Below, piece after piece: positions 18,067-26,930 of a DNA stretch of 64,000 nt; positions within the stretch are counted from its first letter, which is position 1; each line of letters starts with the position of its first letter. Source of the stretch: Flavobacterium sp. (GTDB lineage: Bacteria > Bacteroidota > Bacteroidia > Flavobacteriales > Flavobacteriaceae); assembly GCF_039595935.1 (NCBI RefSeq), contig NZ_JBCNKR010000004.1, forward strand, positions 805,001-869,000, in the 5' to 3' direction. The translations under genes were made by a program, and so were the position numbers. The notes under the pieces were generated by a model. That model was not told where the DNA came from. It did not search any database and saw only the letters and a program-made list of their open reading frames with translations.

Positions 18067-19347
18067 TTAGTTTTTATCCTTTTTTATCCGTTCCAATTGC
18101 TCTACTGAAAGTTTTTGCGAAAAATATACTTCTGGTTTCAAAAAGAGATTCGTGTTTTTCATTTTCGGGTCATAGATATCTAAACTTAAATCACAATCAA
18201 AACGACCTAGAATACTATAGTTTTTATTAGGACCACCCATATCTGTAAAATGACATAATCCCCAACTTATACCACGTCCGTTGCCGTTACTTGTAAAAGC
18301 ATCGGGTACATAAGCCCCCGCAGCAGTAGGCAGCAAAGCCGAAACCGAAGCAATATTAAAATTGACTCCATCCTTTGCATATTGGATAGTGTTGCTTTCA
18401 TTTCCGTTACTTGTAATCAGGGCAGCAATACCCTCTTTAAAAGGAAACAAAGCGGTTTCGTGACCTGAATTGAATAAAGGATTCAAAGGATGCTTAGTGA
18501 ATGGTCCCAAAGGATTATCGGCCATAGCCAAGCCATTCCCAACTAAATAATCAGGCCGATCACCATAAGCCGCCTTAAAATACAAGTAGATTTTACCTTT
18601 ATACAATAAAGGATACGGATCATGAATAGAAAATTGATCCCAAGTCCCTTTATCACCATTTTCGACAATTATTTTATTTGCCGCTATCCATGGGCCATCT
18701 GGTGAATCAGAGTATGAAGCAGTCACAGGACAATGATCTCCTTTTTTTCCGCTGGCTTCCATAAACCCTTGGTAATACAAATAAAATTTTCCTTCCCATT
18801 TTAAAATATCAGGAGTCGCTACTGAGCGCCATCCTACTTGTGGCAGTAAAGGTCTTTCGATTGCCACGCCCTGTTCTTCCCAAGACAAGCCATCTTTACT
18901 GGTAGCGTACCATATTTCACATAAATCCCAATCGGTTGAGGGAATGTTTTCGGTACTTTCACTAGCTCTACTAGCACCTACAGGAGCTGTTTCTGTATCT
19001 CTTTTAGTGTACCAAACATAGTATTTTCCATTTTCGAAAATAATTTTGGAAGGGTCACGTCTTGAGATTGTTCCGTCTCCATTATGATAATCAAATCCTT
19101 TGAGTTCTGTATATTTAAAACTCGAAAAGAGTTCGTTATCCTCCGGTCTTGGAGTTAAATAATTGTCATACAAACGCTCCATAGCCGCACTCAAAGCTCG
19201 GTTTGGTTTGGTTTGTGGAATATCCCATGGATAACCGACAATCTCTTTTTGCTTCGAACTTCCACAAGAAGTGGCTAAAAATAAAGTAACTAATCCGATA
19301 GAAATTGTGGTCGTAATTCGGTTTTTATTTAAAATAGCTAACATCAT
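18067..19347 (-). CDS. GH117 alpha-1,3-(3,6-anhydro)-L-galactosidase, lipoprotein
   Basis: A 426-residue protein with an N-terminal lipobox (FLATSC, Cys28), so it is membrane anchored, probably facing the periplasm. The remainder is a five-bladed propeller of the GH117 type. The helix RALSAAMERLYDNYLTPRPE forms the N-terminal arm used for dimer swapping, [20 protein letters not shown] holds the catalytic-base Asp region, and HDPYPLLYKGKIYLYFKA and SGHETALFPFKEG are blade motifs. GH117 enzymes release 3,6-anhydro-L-galactose from the non-reducing end of neoagaro-oligosaccharides. It is last in the operon symporter, oxidoreductase, GH2, GH117. It differs strongly from the second GH117 at 54130, so substrate preferences may differ. 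Confidence 0.87.
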   Translation of the reverse strand: MMLAILNKNRITTTISIGLVTLFLATSCGSSKQKEIVGYPWDIPQTKPNRALSAAMERLYDNYLTPRPEDNELFSSFKYTELKGFDYHNGDGTISRRDPSKIIFENGKYYVWYTKRDTETAPVGASRASESTENIPSTDWDLCEIWYATSKDGLSWEEQGVAIERPLLPQVGWRSVATPDILKWEGKFYLYYQGFMEASGKKGDHCPVTASYSDSPDGPWIAANKIIVENGDKGTWDQFSIHDPYPLLYKGKIYLYFKAAYGDRPDYLVGNGLAMADNPLGPFTKHPLNPLFNSGHETALFPFKEGIAALITSNGNESNTIQYAKDGVNFNIASVSALLPTAAGAYVPDAFTSNGNGRGISWGLCHFTDMGGPNKNYSILGRFDCDLSLDIYDPKMKNTNLFLKPEVYFSQKLSVEQLERIKKDKN

Positions 19348-19393
19348 TTGTATTTTATTGAGTTTGTAAACTGTTTAATAGTTTTTGTTTAAA

Positions 19394-21091
19394 TTATTCT
19401 TCCCATTCTTTATAAAGGGCTTTCAATTGTGCATACGCTTTCTTTTTCTTTTTTCGAAAAGCATCTACAATTCCCCATTCTCTATAACCCGATGTGGGTG
19501 TGCCTTTGTAATTACTTCTATAATCATTGTAACTCCATAGCGATACACCCGAAATCCAAGGAAATTGTTTTAATTCCTTGATATAAGTCACCAATTCTTT
19601 ACGCAGTTCCGAATTGGGTTCATTACCAATCTGGCTTAATCCAATTTCAGAAACAAAAATGGGTTTGCCTTGGAATTTTTCATGTGTTTTTTGCGCCAAT
19701 ACGGGAGCATTTCCATAGCTATTCATCGAAATAAAATCGACTTTTTCGTAAGGTTCGGTGCCAATTTCTCCCTTACGATAAGACGTAATGGTAACATAGG
19801 TTTTGAGGCGGGTAGTATCTAAACTAGCCACATAATCGAGCATCTCATTTACATAATCGTATTGGTCTTTAGTCAAAGCTTTTTCGTCCCAGTCTGCTAC
19901 AGCATCCCGTAATTCGTTCCCCACACTCCAAGCCACCACTGAGGGATGATTAAAATCTCTTTCGATCATATCGGCCATCCATTTTTTGGTTACTGGATTA
20001 TTTGGAAACGATTGAGGGTCATCATCGCCCCAAACCGGAATTTCTTCAACTAATAGAAAACCATTTTTGTCACAATAATCCAAAAGGTTTTTGGACAAAG
20101 GCGCATGCATCAATCTCGAGAACGTACAACCTAAAGACTGAATGTCTTTCATGTCTTTTTTAATCAATCCATCTGGCTCGGTATTGCCGTATTTAGGATG
20201 GTCGTGTACCCGATTGACTCCATTCATACGTACCGCTTGATTGTTCAAATAAAACTGTTCGCCACGAACTTCAAACTTTCGAATACCAAAATTATCTTCG
20301 GTAACATCCATTTTTTTTCCCTCTACTTGCAGTTCGCTCGTCAATTGGTACAAATTAGGACTATCAAAATGCCAAAATTTAAAATCAGCTAGTTTGCGTT
20401 TGAATTTTATTTCAGCAATAGCGGTTGCATTTCGGTTTATTTTTACCGAAACAGGAGCTACATCAATCCCTTTAATTTTGGGTAGAATTTGAGCTGTGGC
20501 ACTATTGGTACCATTATTTTCCACCTTGTATTTTATAGAAAAATTGATTTCTCCTTTTTCAAAATCAGGTATGGATGCAATATGTTGGTAAACGAAACGC
20601 AAATCTTCAGTAGCTACCAACCACACCTCACGGCTAATACCGCCCCAAGCCCACCAAGCGCCTCGTTTGTAAGAGTTATCAGCCATGACAATAATCGAAT
20701 TGCTTTCGCCTAGTTTTAGAAAAGGAGCGATGTTAAATTCAAAAGGCAAATAGCCTCCAACATGTTTACCTAGTAATTTCCCGTTGACCCAAACCATAGC
20801 GGTTTCATAAACAGCTTCAAACTGAACTCTGATTTGTTTTCCTTGCCATTTTTGAGGAACTCTAAAGTCTTTTTGATAATAGCCTTTGCCCACATAAGTT
20901 GCATATTTTTCGTGAGTATCCCAATTCCCCGGTACTTGCATAGTATCCCAATTAGAAAAATCCGATTGCAACAATTCTGATTCAGAAAGACTATTCGAAG
21001 CCTTAAACTTCCATTTTCCATTTAATGAAATTGTTTGGGCATTAGAAACTATAAAGCCTAAAAATACCAGTATAATTAATTTTGTTTTCAT
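19394..21091 (-). CDS. GH2 family beta-galactosidase-like enzyme (565 residues)
   Basis: A compact three-domain GH2 enzyme with signal peptide (LIILVFLGFIVSNA before QTIS) and no lipobox, hence periplasmic. Order: sugar-binding jelly roll (~20-170), immunoglobulin-like domain (~175-275), TIM barrel (~280-565). The acid/base Glu sits in AWSVGNELRD (about residue 390) and the nucleophile in IFVSEIGLSQ (about 480). It has the length of beta-glucuronidase/short beta-galactosidases and lacks the C-terminal domains of LacZ. In this setting it probably removes terminal beta-D-galactose from neoagaro- or porphyran-derived oligosaccharides. The 46-base gap to GH117 indicates cotranscription. Confidence 0.82.
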   Translation of the reverse strand: MKTKLIILVFLGFIVSNAQTISLNGKWKFKASNSLSESELLQSDFSNWDTMQVPGNWDTHEKYATYVGKGYYQKDFRVPQKWQGKQIRVQFEAVYETAMVWVNGKLLGKHVGGYLPFEFNIAPFLKLGESNSIIVMADNSYKRGAWWAWGGISREVWLVATEDLRFVYQHIASIPDFEKGEINFSIKYKVENNGTNSATAQILPKIKGIDVAPVSVKINRNATAIAEIKFKRKLADFKFWHFDSPNLYQLTSELQVEGKKMDVTEDNFGIRKFEVRGEQFYLNNQAVRMNGVNRVHDHPKYGNTEPDGLIKKDMKDIQSLGCTFSRLMHAPLSKNLLDYCDKNGFLLVEEIPVWGDDDPQSFPNNPVTKKWMADMIERDFNHPSVVAWSVGNELRDAVADWDEKALTKDQYDYVNEMLDYVASLDTTRLKTYVTITSYRKGEIGTEPYEKVDFISMNSYGNAPVLAQKTHEKFQGKPIFVSEIGLSQIGNEPNSELRKELVTYIKELKQFPWISGVSLWSYNDYRSNYKGTPTSGYREWGIVDAFRKKKKKAYAQLKALYKEWEE

Positions 21092-21200
21092 ATTTTCAAT
21101 ATTTACGCCTGTTTATTTCCGACCAATAGCTTCCTCTATTCTTTGTTTCTTTCTAGTTTTAAAATAAAAGACTGACTTATTCTATCCCTACTATCAATGG

Positions 21201-23480
21201 TTATTGGCAAAAAATTTCAAAAACAGCTACAGGCACATTTGAATGGCTTTGTTCCAATTCGATGCTAAATCCTTTGGTTGTTATTTTTGAATCGAAAGTC
21301 CAAGTATTAATTGCTTGACAATTGTTTTTTTTTTCGAATAAAACTTTTCCACTCCTGTCTTTGATGGTGTAATTCTGCACACAAAACGGAACCACTTCTT
21401 CGGGATGTCCCATTAAGGTCGATTCCATGGGGTGGTCGTAATCAGGGTCTAAGAATAGTTTTATTTCAGAAAGTGCTACTTCGGTTTCCCATTCCACTTT
21501 TAGCGTTGGTTTGGTATCAGTAAGATCAGCCAACCAAGCATTGGCACTGCCATAAGGACGTACAAAACCATTGGTTAGATTTTCTACTCCAAAACACGCT
21601 ATGGTTGGTTCGATTTGCATGGCAATATTCTGTCCTTTGGGTCTGCGAAACGGAATCCAAAATTCAAAAGCATCAATTCCGATGTTGTCAGGAGGCGTTT
21701 GTTTTCCGTTATTATTTACCGCTTTATTTTGTCCGTTGAAGACCGAAAGAACTCCTGTATATCGTTTTGTACTGCTTTGAATACTCAGTTTGTCATTGGA
21801 TAAAAAAGTAACAAAAGCATACTGATTTTCAGTCGTGGCTGTTTTAAATTCAAAAGCTACTTCTTGTTCGCCCGGGTTAATTTTTATTTCTATCGTTTCT
21901 AAAATAATATCAGGCGTGTAATTTCTGGCTTTGGACGAAGTACGCAATTGTACTGTTAGCATGGTAGCTTCTTGCGCTTTTACTTTTACTTTAAAGCCAT
22001 AGTTTTGATGGGCTTTGAAAGGCAATAATTGAGCAACCGCCACTTCTAGAGATGTATATTCACCGTCAAAATCTATTTGGTTTAATTTTAAAGTAGAAGA
22101 AGCTTGGATGGTTGCTTGTTTCAATAAATTTTGAGTTTTATCAATGGCTATCCCTGGAATGCTTTGCCCATTGATGCTCAAGGTTTGTTGCAATTCTTTT
22201 AGATTATCAGAAATTAGCAATTGGGCTGGTTTCAAATTATTTTTCACACATTGTGCCGCTCCGTATCCAACAGCCTGTGCGGCATGAGCACAAGTTGCCA
22301 TGACACGAGTCGAACCAAAAGCTACGTGAGTAGCGCTAATGATACGTCCGGAAAGAAATAAATTCTCTATATTTTGACTTATCATGGTGCGTAGCGGAAT
22401 CTGATATACCCCTTTAGAATGGTATTGGGTACAACCCGGACGGCTGTCATAGACCCCATCCGAAGGATGTAAATCGACTGCCCAGCCTCCAAAAGACACC
22501 GCATCCTCAAACGTATTTTGTTCGATTAGATCTTGTTGTTTGATCATATAATGTCCCTCAAAACGGCGGCTTTCTCGTTTACCAGGAATCGTTCCAACCC
22601 ACTCCAACGTTAGATTTGCAGCATCAGGAAATTCACCCGAGTTTTTGATGTAATCCCAAACTCCATAAACTACTTTCCATAGTTCCCATTTGATGTCTTC
22701 AGATTCGTGAATGGTATCTTTTCGTCCGCCATATTCCAACCACCACAAACGACAACCCGAATCTTTATCACTCAAGCTTTTATATCGTGGAATTTCGGTA
22801 ATGTCTTTTAAGGCAAATTCTGGAGCGACATATTTTACTGGTGCTCCCGTATCTTTACTGTAAAAATAAATGGTATGTCCTAGTAATTCACCATAGGATT
22901 GGTCAGGAGCAAATTTCTCTCCAAATTCTTCCACTTTTTCAGCACCCATTCTAAACGCAGCGCCAGCCTGAAAACCCACAATTCCATCTCCCGAAGCGTC
23001 ACAAAATAAATTGGATTTAAGGATATAAGTAGTTGAGTTTTGGCTACAAAAGGCAGTAACTTGACTAATGTTTTTGGTATCCGCTTTTTCTACCTCATAA
23101 ACTGCGGTGTTTAATAACAGCGTTAAATTTTTCTCATTCGAAACTTTTTCTAACAAAACCGTATCAAATATAAGTGCATTTCCTTCTTTATTTCGATATA
23201 AATTTTCGACTAAAATCTCATCGATGATACCGCCCTCACGAGCCCAACGGTTGTTGTTTCCCATATGTGAAGTTGCGCCCAAAGTCCACAAACGAACTTC
23301 GCTTGAAGCGTTACCACCCAAAACAGGTCTATCTTGAACAAGAGTTACAGTTACACCCTCACGGGCAGCTGCAATGGCCGCACAAACACCAGCTAATCCT
23401 CCGCCAACAACGACTAAATCAGATTGAATTGTAGTAATTTTATTGGATCTTACTTTTGAACTAAAGCTTTCTACTTGCAT
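21201..23480 (-). CDS. FAD-dependent oxidoreductase with C-terminal sandwich domain
   Basis: A 759-residue protein of the FAD_oxidored (PF12831-type) group. The Rossmann FAD motif is VVVGGGLAGVCAAIAAAREG, followed by VLGGNASSEVRLWTLG, a family hallmark. FAD-contact motifs recur near residue 380 (LFLSGRIISATHVAFGSTR). After the FAD domain (~1-440) come two beta-rich parts; the last (WLADLTDTKPTLKVEWETE, SEIKLFLDPDYDHPMEST) resembles a carbohydrate-binding-type jelly roll. No signal peptide is seen, although family members are sometimes exported. It is placed between a symporter and GH2 gene, suggesting it oxidises an imported sugar or oligosaccharide. The substrate is unknown. Confidence 0.75.
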   Translation of the reverse strand: MQVESFSSKVRSNKITTIQSDLVVVGGGLAGVCAAIAAAREGVTVTLVQDRPVLGGNASSEVRLWTLGATSHMGNNNRWAREGGIIDEILVENLYRNKEGNALIFDTVLLEKVSNEKNLTLLLNTAVYEVEKADTKNISQVTAFCSQNSTTYILKSNLFCDASGDGIVGFQAGAAFRMGAEKVEEFGEKFAPDQSYGELLGHTIYFYSKDTGAPVKYVAPEFALKDITEIPRYKSLSDKDSGCRLWWLEYGGRKDTIHESEDIKWELWKVVYGVWDYIKNSGEFPDAANLTLEWVGTIPGKRESRRFEGHYMIKQQDLIEQNTFEDAVSFGGWAVDLHPSDGVYDSRPGCTQYHSKGVYQIPLRTMISQNIENLFLSGRIISATHVAFGSTRVMATCAHAAQAVGYGAAQCVKNNLKPAQLLISDNLKELQQTLSINGQSIPGIAIDKTQNLLKQATIQASSTLKLNQIDFDGEYTSLEVAVAQLLPFKAHQNYGFKVKVKAQEATMLTVQLRTSSKARNYTPDIILETIEIKINPGEQEVAFEFKTATTENQYAFVTFLSNDKLSIQSSTKRYTGVLSVFNGQNKAVNNNGKQTPPDNIGIDAFEFWIPFRRPKGQNIAMQIEPTIACFGVENLTNGFVRPYGSANAWLADLTDTKPTLKVEWETEVALSEIKLFLDPDYDHPMESTLMGHPEEVVPFCVQNYTIKDRSGKVLFEKKNNCQAINTWTFDSKITTKGFSIELEQSHSNVPVAVFEIFCQ

Positions 23481-23506
23481 TTTTTTCTTAATTAAATCGT
23501 ATGTAT

Positions 23507-25153
23507 TTATTCTTTATTTTTATAAACTATGAAGATGCCCAATAAGCAAACTGCTGCTCCCACTCCTACCACGATAGAAATTAAAATAGTAGAAATAAAT
23601 TCTAATGAAAGTATTAAGGCTCCTGTTAAGGCAACTCCAATTCCAATGACTCTTCCCCCTTTTTTATTACTTCCATCCGAATCATCTTCATATACATTTT
23701 CACCAATAGCTGTTTTTTGTACATAAGCTTCATAAGTATCTTGGGATGGATTGGTTTGGATTAAATAGAATTCTGATACCAACATTAATACCATTGGAAC
23801 AGCAACACCTAGAATCATTTCGGCACTACGACTCAGGGTTATATCTAGTAATTGTGGAGCTAAAAATTTGAAAAATCCCGTAATCAATAAGGTGATTAAG
23901 GTAACCGATAACATACTAGTCCCTGTTTGTTTTTTAGAGAAAATAGTCCACAACGGAGGCAAAAACATGGCTCCTCCTGTTACCGCTGCTAAACTCAAAA
24001 CAAAATTGACAACACCTCCTAAAAGTGGTACAACCAAAGCTACCCCAATGGTAATCAAGCCTAAAACAACGGTAGCCGTTTTCCCCACACGCATCAATTG
24101 AGCGTCACTTGCCTGAGGTTTGAAATGTTTAAAAAGGTCATTGGTAAAAACTCCTGCGGCGATATTTAAAGTGGTATTTACCGAACTAGAAGTGGCAAAT
24201 ATCATCCCAACGAGCATTAAACCGAGCATTCCCGCTGGTAAAACTTCTTTACACATTAATAAATAAGCACCTTCTGACTCTACTCCATCAAGATTTGGGT
24301 TTAGAATGCGGTAAATCATAGGAGGTAACATCCAAAATAACGGACTTATCACATACAAAGCTCCAAACAACCAGCCCACTTTTTGAGCGTCTTTGGGTGT
24401 GGCAACAGAGGTGTAACGTTGTACATAAGCCCAGTTTCCGGCCAAAAAAAATAAATTATAAAGTCCAAAAGCAATTATAAAAGCAATAGAATATTCTTCG
24501 TTTACCAAATTGAAAAAAGCATCAGGCGAAAGTTCTATGAATTGGCCTACTCCTCCAATTTTATCAAAAGCCAATGGAACTATGATTATGACAACGGCTG
24601 TTAAAACCACAAACTGCAACACATCGGTAACGATAACTGCCCAAAGTCCTCCCACGGCGGTATAGATTAAAATTAAGATCCCTAAACTGATGATGCTGGT
24701 ATAAATAGGAATCCCTGTAGAAACCTCTACAATCTTGGCCACAGGGTATAAAAATGCTCCTGTGGTAAATAATGAAGTCAGTAGAAATAAATAGGTATAT
24801 GTTTTTTGAATTTTAAAACCATAACGATTGGTTATGTATTCGGCTACGGTTAGCGAATTTGTTTTACGCCATTTGGGAGCAATAAAAAAACCTATAAGGA
24901 TACCTGCAATAGCCATAGTCCATTGAATACTTACAGCTACCCAACCACTTTTGTACGCTATAGAACCCCAAACAACAAAGGTTCCTGCCGAGAAAAAACT
25001 CATGAATAAAGACAACCCACTCATCCACCAAGGCAAGGCGCCTCCAGCAGCAAAATAGGATTTCATGTTTTTTCCTGTTTTAGAAAAAGCCAAACCGCAA
25101 ACAAAAATGAGTGCAGAAAAAATCAGAATCACCCAAATATCAATGTTTTTCAT
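23507..25153 (-). CDS. SSS-family sodium/sugar symporter
   Basis: A 548-residue inner-membrane protein of the solute:sodium symporter family with 13-14 hydrophobic segments. Typical motifs are YFAAGGALPWWMSGLSLFMSFFSAGTF near the N-terminus, the core helix GLWAVIVTDVLQFVVL, and GLMLVGMIFATSSSVNTTLNIAAGVFTNDLF. A hydrophilic loop precedes the last helices. First gene of the minus-strand operon with FAD oxidoreductase, GH2 and GH117, and divergent from lacI, so it probably imports the monosaccharide or disaccharide these enzymes release or use. Start at 25153 gives the standard N-terminal helix. Confidence 0.88.
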   Translation of the reverse strand: MKNIDIWVILIFSALIFVCGLAFSKTGKNMKSYFAAGGALPWWMSGLSLFMSFFSAGTFVVWGSIAYKSGWVAVSIQWTMAIAGILIGFFIAPKWRKTNSLTVAEYITNRYGFKIQKTYTYLFLLTSLFTTGAFLYPVAKIVEVSTGIPIYTSIISLGILILIYTAVGGLWAVIVTDVLQFVVLTAVVIIIVPLAFDKIGGVGQFIELSPDAFFNLVNEEYSIAFIIAFGLYNLFFLAGNWAYVQRYTSVATPKDAQKVGWLFGALYVISPLFWMLPPMIYRILNPNLDGVESEGAYLLMCKEVLPAGMLGLMLVGMIFATSSSVNTTLNIAAGVFTNDLFKHFKPQASDAQLMRVGKTATVVLGLITIGVALVVPLLGGVVNFVLSLAAVTGGAMFLPPLWTIFSKKQTGTSMLSVTLITLLITGFFKFLAPQLLDITLSRSAEMILGVAVPMVLMLVSEFYLIQTNPSQDTYEAYVQKTAIGENVYEDDSDGSNKKGGRVIGIGVALTGALILSLEFISTILISIVVGVGAAVCLLGIFIVYKNKE

Positions 25154-25209
25154 ATAAGTAAATTTGTTTTTTAGTGGTCATTGATAAAATCGCTTTTTAA
25201 CCAATTTTA

Positions 25210-25223
25210 TTTGCATATGCAAA
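25210..25223. promoter_or_regulatory. Perfect 14-bp palindrome in divergent promoter region
   Basis: TTTGCATATGCAAA lies 57 bases upstream of the symporter start, between it and the LacI gene. Full dyad symmetry suggests a protein binding site for the symporter operon. No regulator can be assigned. Confidence 0.4.
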
Positions 25224-25319
25224 GCTTTCTTAAAAGGCGATTTCATAACCTTTTTTTAATTTTTATTAAAAGTAAGAATTGAATAAATGGAATTAAATTA
25301 TATTTTTTACAAACCCTAC

Positions 25320-25366
25320 CGAGAACGTTACCGAAGCTTGTTAAATCTTTCGAGAACGTTACCGAA
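25320..25366. promoter_or_regulatory. Two direct copies of a LacI-type operator
   Basis: The 16-mer CGAGAACGTTACCGAA occurs at 25320-25335 and again at 25351-25366, 31 bases apart (about three helical turns). Each is an imperfect dyad centred on AACGTT, the form usual for LacI-family operators. They lie 70-120 bases ahead of the LacI-family start codon and in the divergent region with the symporter operon. Confidence 0.65.
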
Positions 25367-25437
25367 AATTATTGTACTTTTATAACCTATTAATCATTTT
25401 CATTTGTAAAATAATCTTTTCAAGTTGTTTAATTCGC

Positions 25438-26463
25438 ATGAAATATATTACCATCAAAGACATTGCTAAACAATTGAACACTTCAGTTTCTACGGTTTCA
25501 AGAGCCTTCAACGACAAGGCTGATATCAATCCTGAAACCAAAGCATTGGTTTTAAAAACGGCCAAAGCATTAGGATATCGTCCTAATCCTATTGCTAAAA
25601 AGTTAATGCAACAGCGTTCTTTTACTATTGGTATTATTGTACCTGAGTTTATCAATGCATTTTTTCCTGAGGTCATCATAGGGGTTCAAGAAATTTTGTT
25701 TGAAAATGGATATCAAGTGCTAATTGCTCAGTCTAGCGAATGTTTTGAAACTGAATTAAAAAATATCAAAACCTTAGAAGATAGCATGGTTGATGGCTTG
25801 ATTGTTTCATTATCAAGTGAAAGCAATAATACCGATTATTATCAAAATTTAATTGCGTCGGGCTTTCCAATCGTGCTTTTCAATAGGGTAAACAATCAAC
25901 TCAATTGTTCTAAAGTTGTTTTTAACGATTACAAATGGGCCTTTTTTGCCACCGAGCATTTGATTAATCAAGGTTGCAAGAATATTGTACATCTCAAAGG
26001 TAGGGATGGCGTTTCATTGACAAATGAGCGTCTAAGAGGGTTTTTAGACGCTCACCAAAAATACCAATTGAGCTATAATAAAAATCAAATTGTAGCTACG
26101 GGATTCACATTAGCCGATGGTCAAAAAGCGGCGCAAAATATAATAGACTCAGGAAATATTCCTGACGCTATCTTTGGAGCAAATGATCCGGTAACTATTG
26201 GAGCCATGCAAGTTTTTAAGAAAAATGGATTTTCTATACCAAATGACATTGCTTTTGTTGGTTTTACCGATTCACAAATGGCAACTATAATTGAGCCTCC
26301 ACTGACTTCTGTTTCGCAACCTGCAAGGGAAATTGGTGAAGAAGCTGCTAAAATACTTATTGAACAAATTGAAACAAAGAAAGGTTTCCAGCCTAAAAGC
26401 ATTACCTTAAATGGGCAATTAAATATACGTGCTTCTTCTCTAAAAATCACTTCATTGAAGTGA
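25438..26463 (+). CDS. LacI-family transcriptional regulator
   Basis: A 341-residue repressor-type protein. Residues 1-60 are the LacI helix-turn-helix (YITIKDIAKQLNTSVSTVSRAFNDKADINPET), with hinge helix PNPIAKKLMQ, followed by a periplasmic-binding-protein-like effector domain (FTIGIIVPEFINAFFPEVIIG to the C-terminus). The start chosen is the ATG before KYITIKD; a 22-codon upstream extension is hydrophobic, lies next to the operator pair and is rejected. It is divergent from the symporter operon. Effector is presumably a sugar from agar or porphyran; whether it also controls the plus-strand genes downstream is unknown. Confidence 0.93.
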   Translation: MKYITIKDIAKQLNTSVSTVSRAFNDKADINPETKALVLKTAKALGYRPNPIAKKLMQQRSFTIGIIVPEFINAFFPEVIIGVQEILFENGYQVLIAQSSECFETELKNIKTLEDSMVDGLIVSLSSESNNTDYYQNLIASGFPIVLFNRVNNQLNCSKVVFNDYKWAFFATEHLINQGCKNIVHLKGRDGVSLTNERLRGFLDAHQKYQLSYNKNQIVATGFTLADGQKAAQNIIDSGNIPDAIFGANDPVTIGAMQVFKKNGFSIPNDIAFVGFTDSQMATIIEPPLTSVSQPAREIGEEAAKILIEQIETKKGFQPKSITLNGQLNIRASSLKITSLK

Positions 26464-26829
26464 CGAAAGTCATTTTATAAATTTTAGCAATGTGATAAAT
26501 TATTAGCTATTAAATATTTTGCATGAAGAAGCTGGAGCTATTCTTGATCCAATTGTTTTTAACATTATTTCTGCAATTATTTCTTTCATAAAAACAACAA
26601 CTTGCCTATACCGTCAAATCTTCAGTACTTCATCACTATTGCGACAACTAATTTTTTTAATCTTATTATATTACATTAAAAGTATAGGTGTTTAGAATAC
26701 TATTGATTTTAAATAAAGACTTATTATAAGCTACTAACTCTAAAGATATAAAATTCCTCTATGGCAAGGTAACCAGTAGCAATCCAGTTTTACACTGAAA
26801 ACCTTTAATTCATTTTGTACAAATTATTC
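26464..26829. other. Intergenic DNA between lacI and GH16 copy 2
   Basis: No supported gene. Short open frames here have no recognisable content. The duplicated control region of the GH16 gene starts at about 26830. Confidence 0.5.
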
Positions 26830-26833
26830 CTAT

Positions 26834-26852
26834 TGTTCAGTTTATATCTAGT
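26834..26852 (+). promoter_or_regulatory. Conserved 19-bp motif, copy 2
   Basis: TGTTCAGTTTATATCTAGT is 78 bases ahead of the second GH16 start. It is fully conserved although the bases just downstream differ between the two copies. Confidence 0.6.
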
Positions 26853-26930
26853 CCCCTAAACATTGACCTACACTTTGAAAAAGTAAATTGCGGGACCAAA
26901 AAAAGATTATAATTATTTAAACAAAGAATA

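Noticed and set aside
20110..20130. LacI-operator-like string CGAGAACGTAC
   Set aside because: It lies inside the GH2 coding region and lacks the second half of the operator.
25372..25437. 22-codon N-terminal extension of the LacI protein
   Set aside because: It is hydrophobic, begins with TTG beside the operators, and LacI proteins start at the helix-turn-helix.
26523..26591. Tiny frame resembling a signal peptide (22 codons)
   Set aside because: Too short, nothing follows it, and the other frames are equally open.
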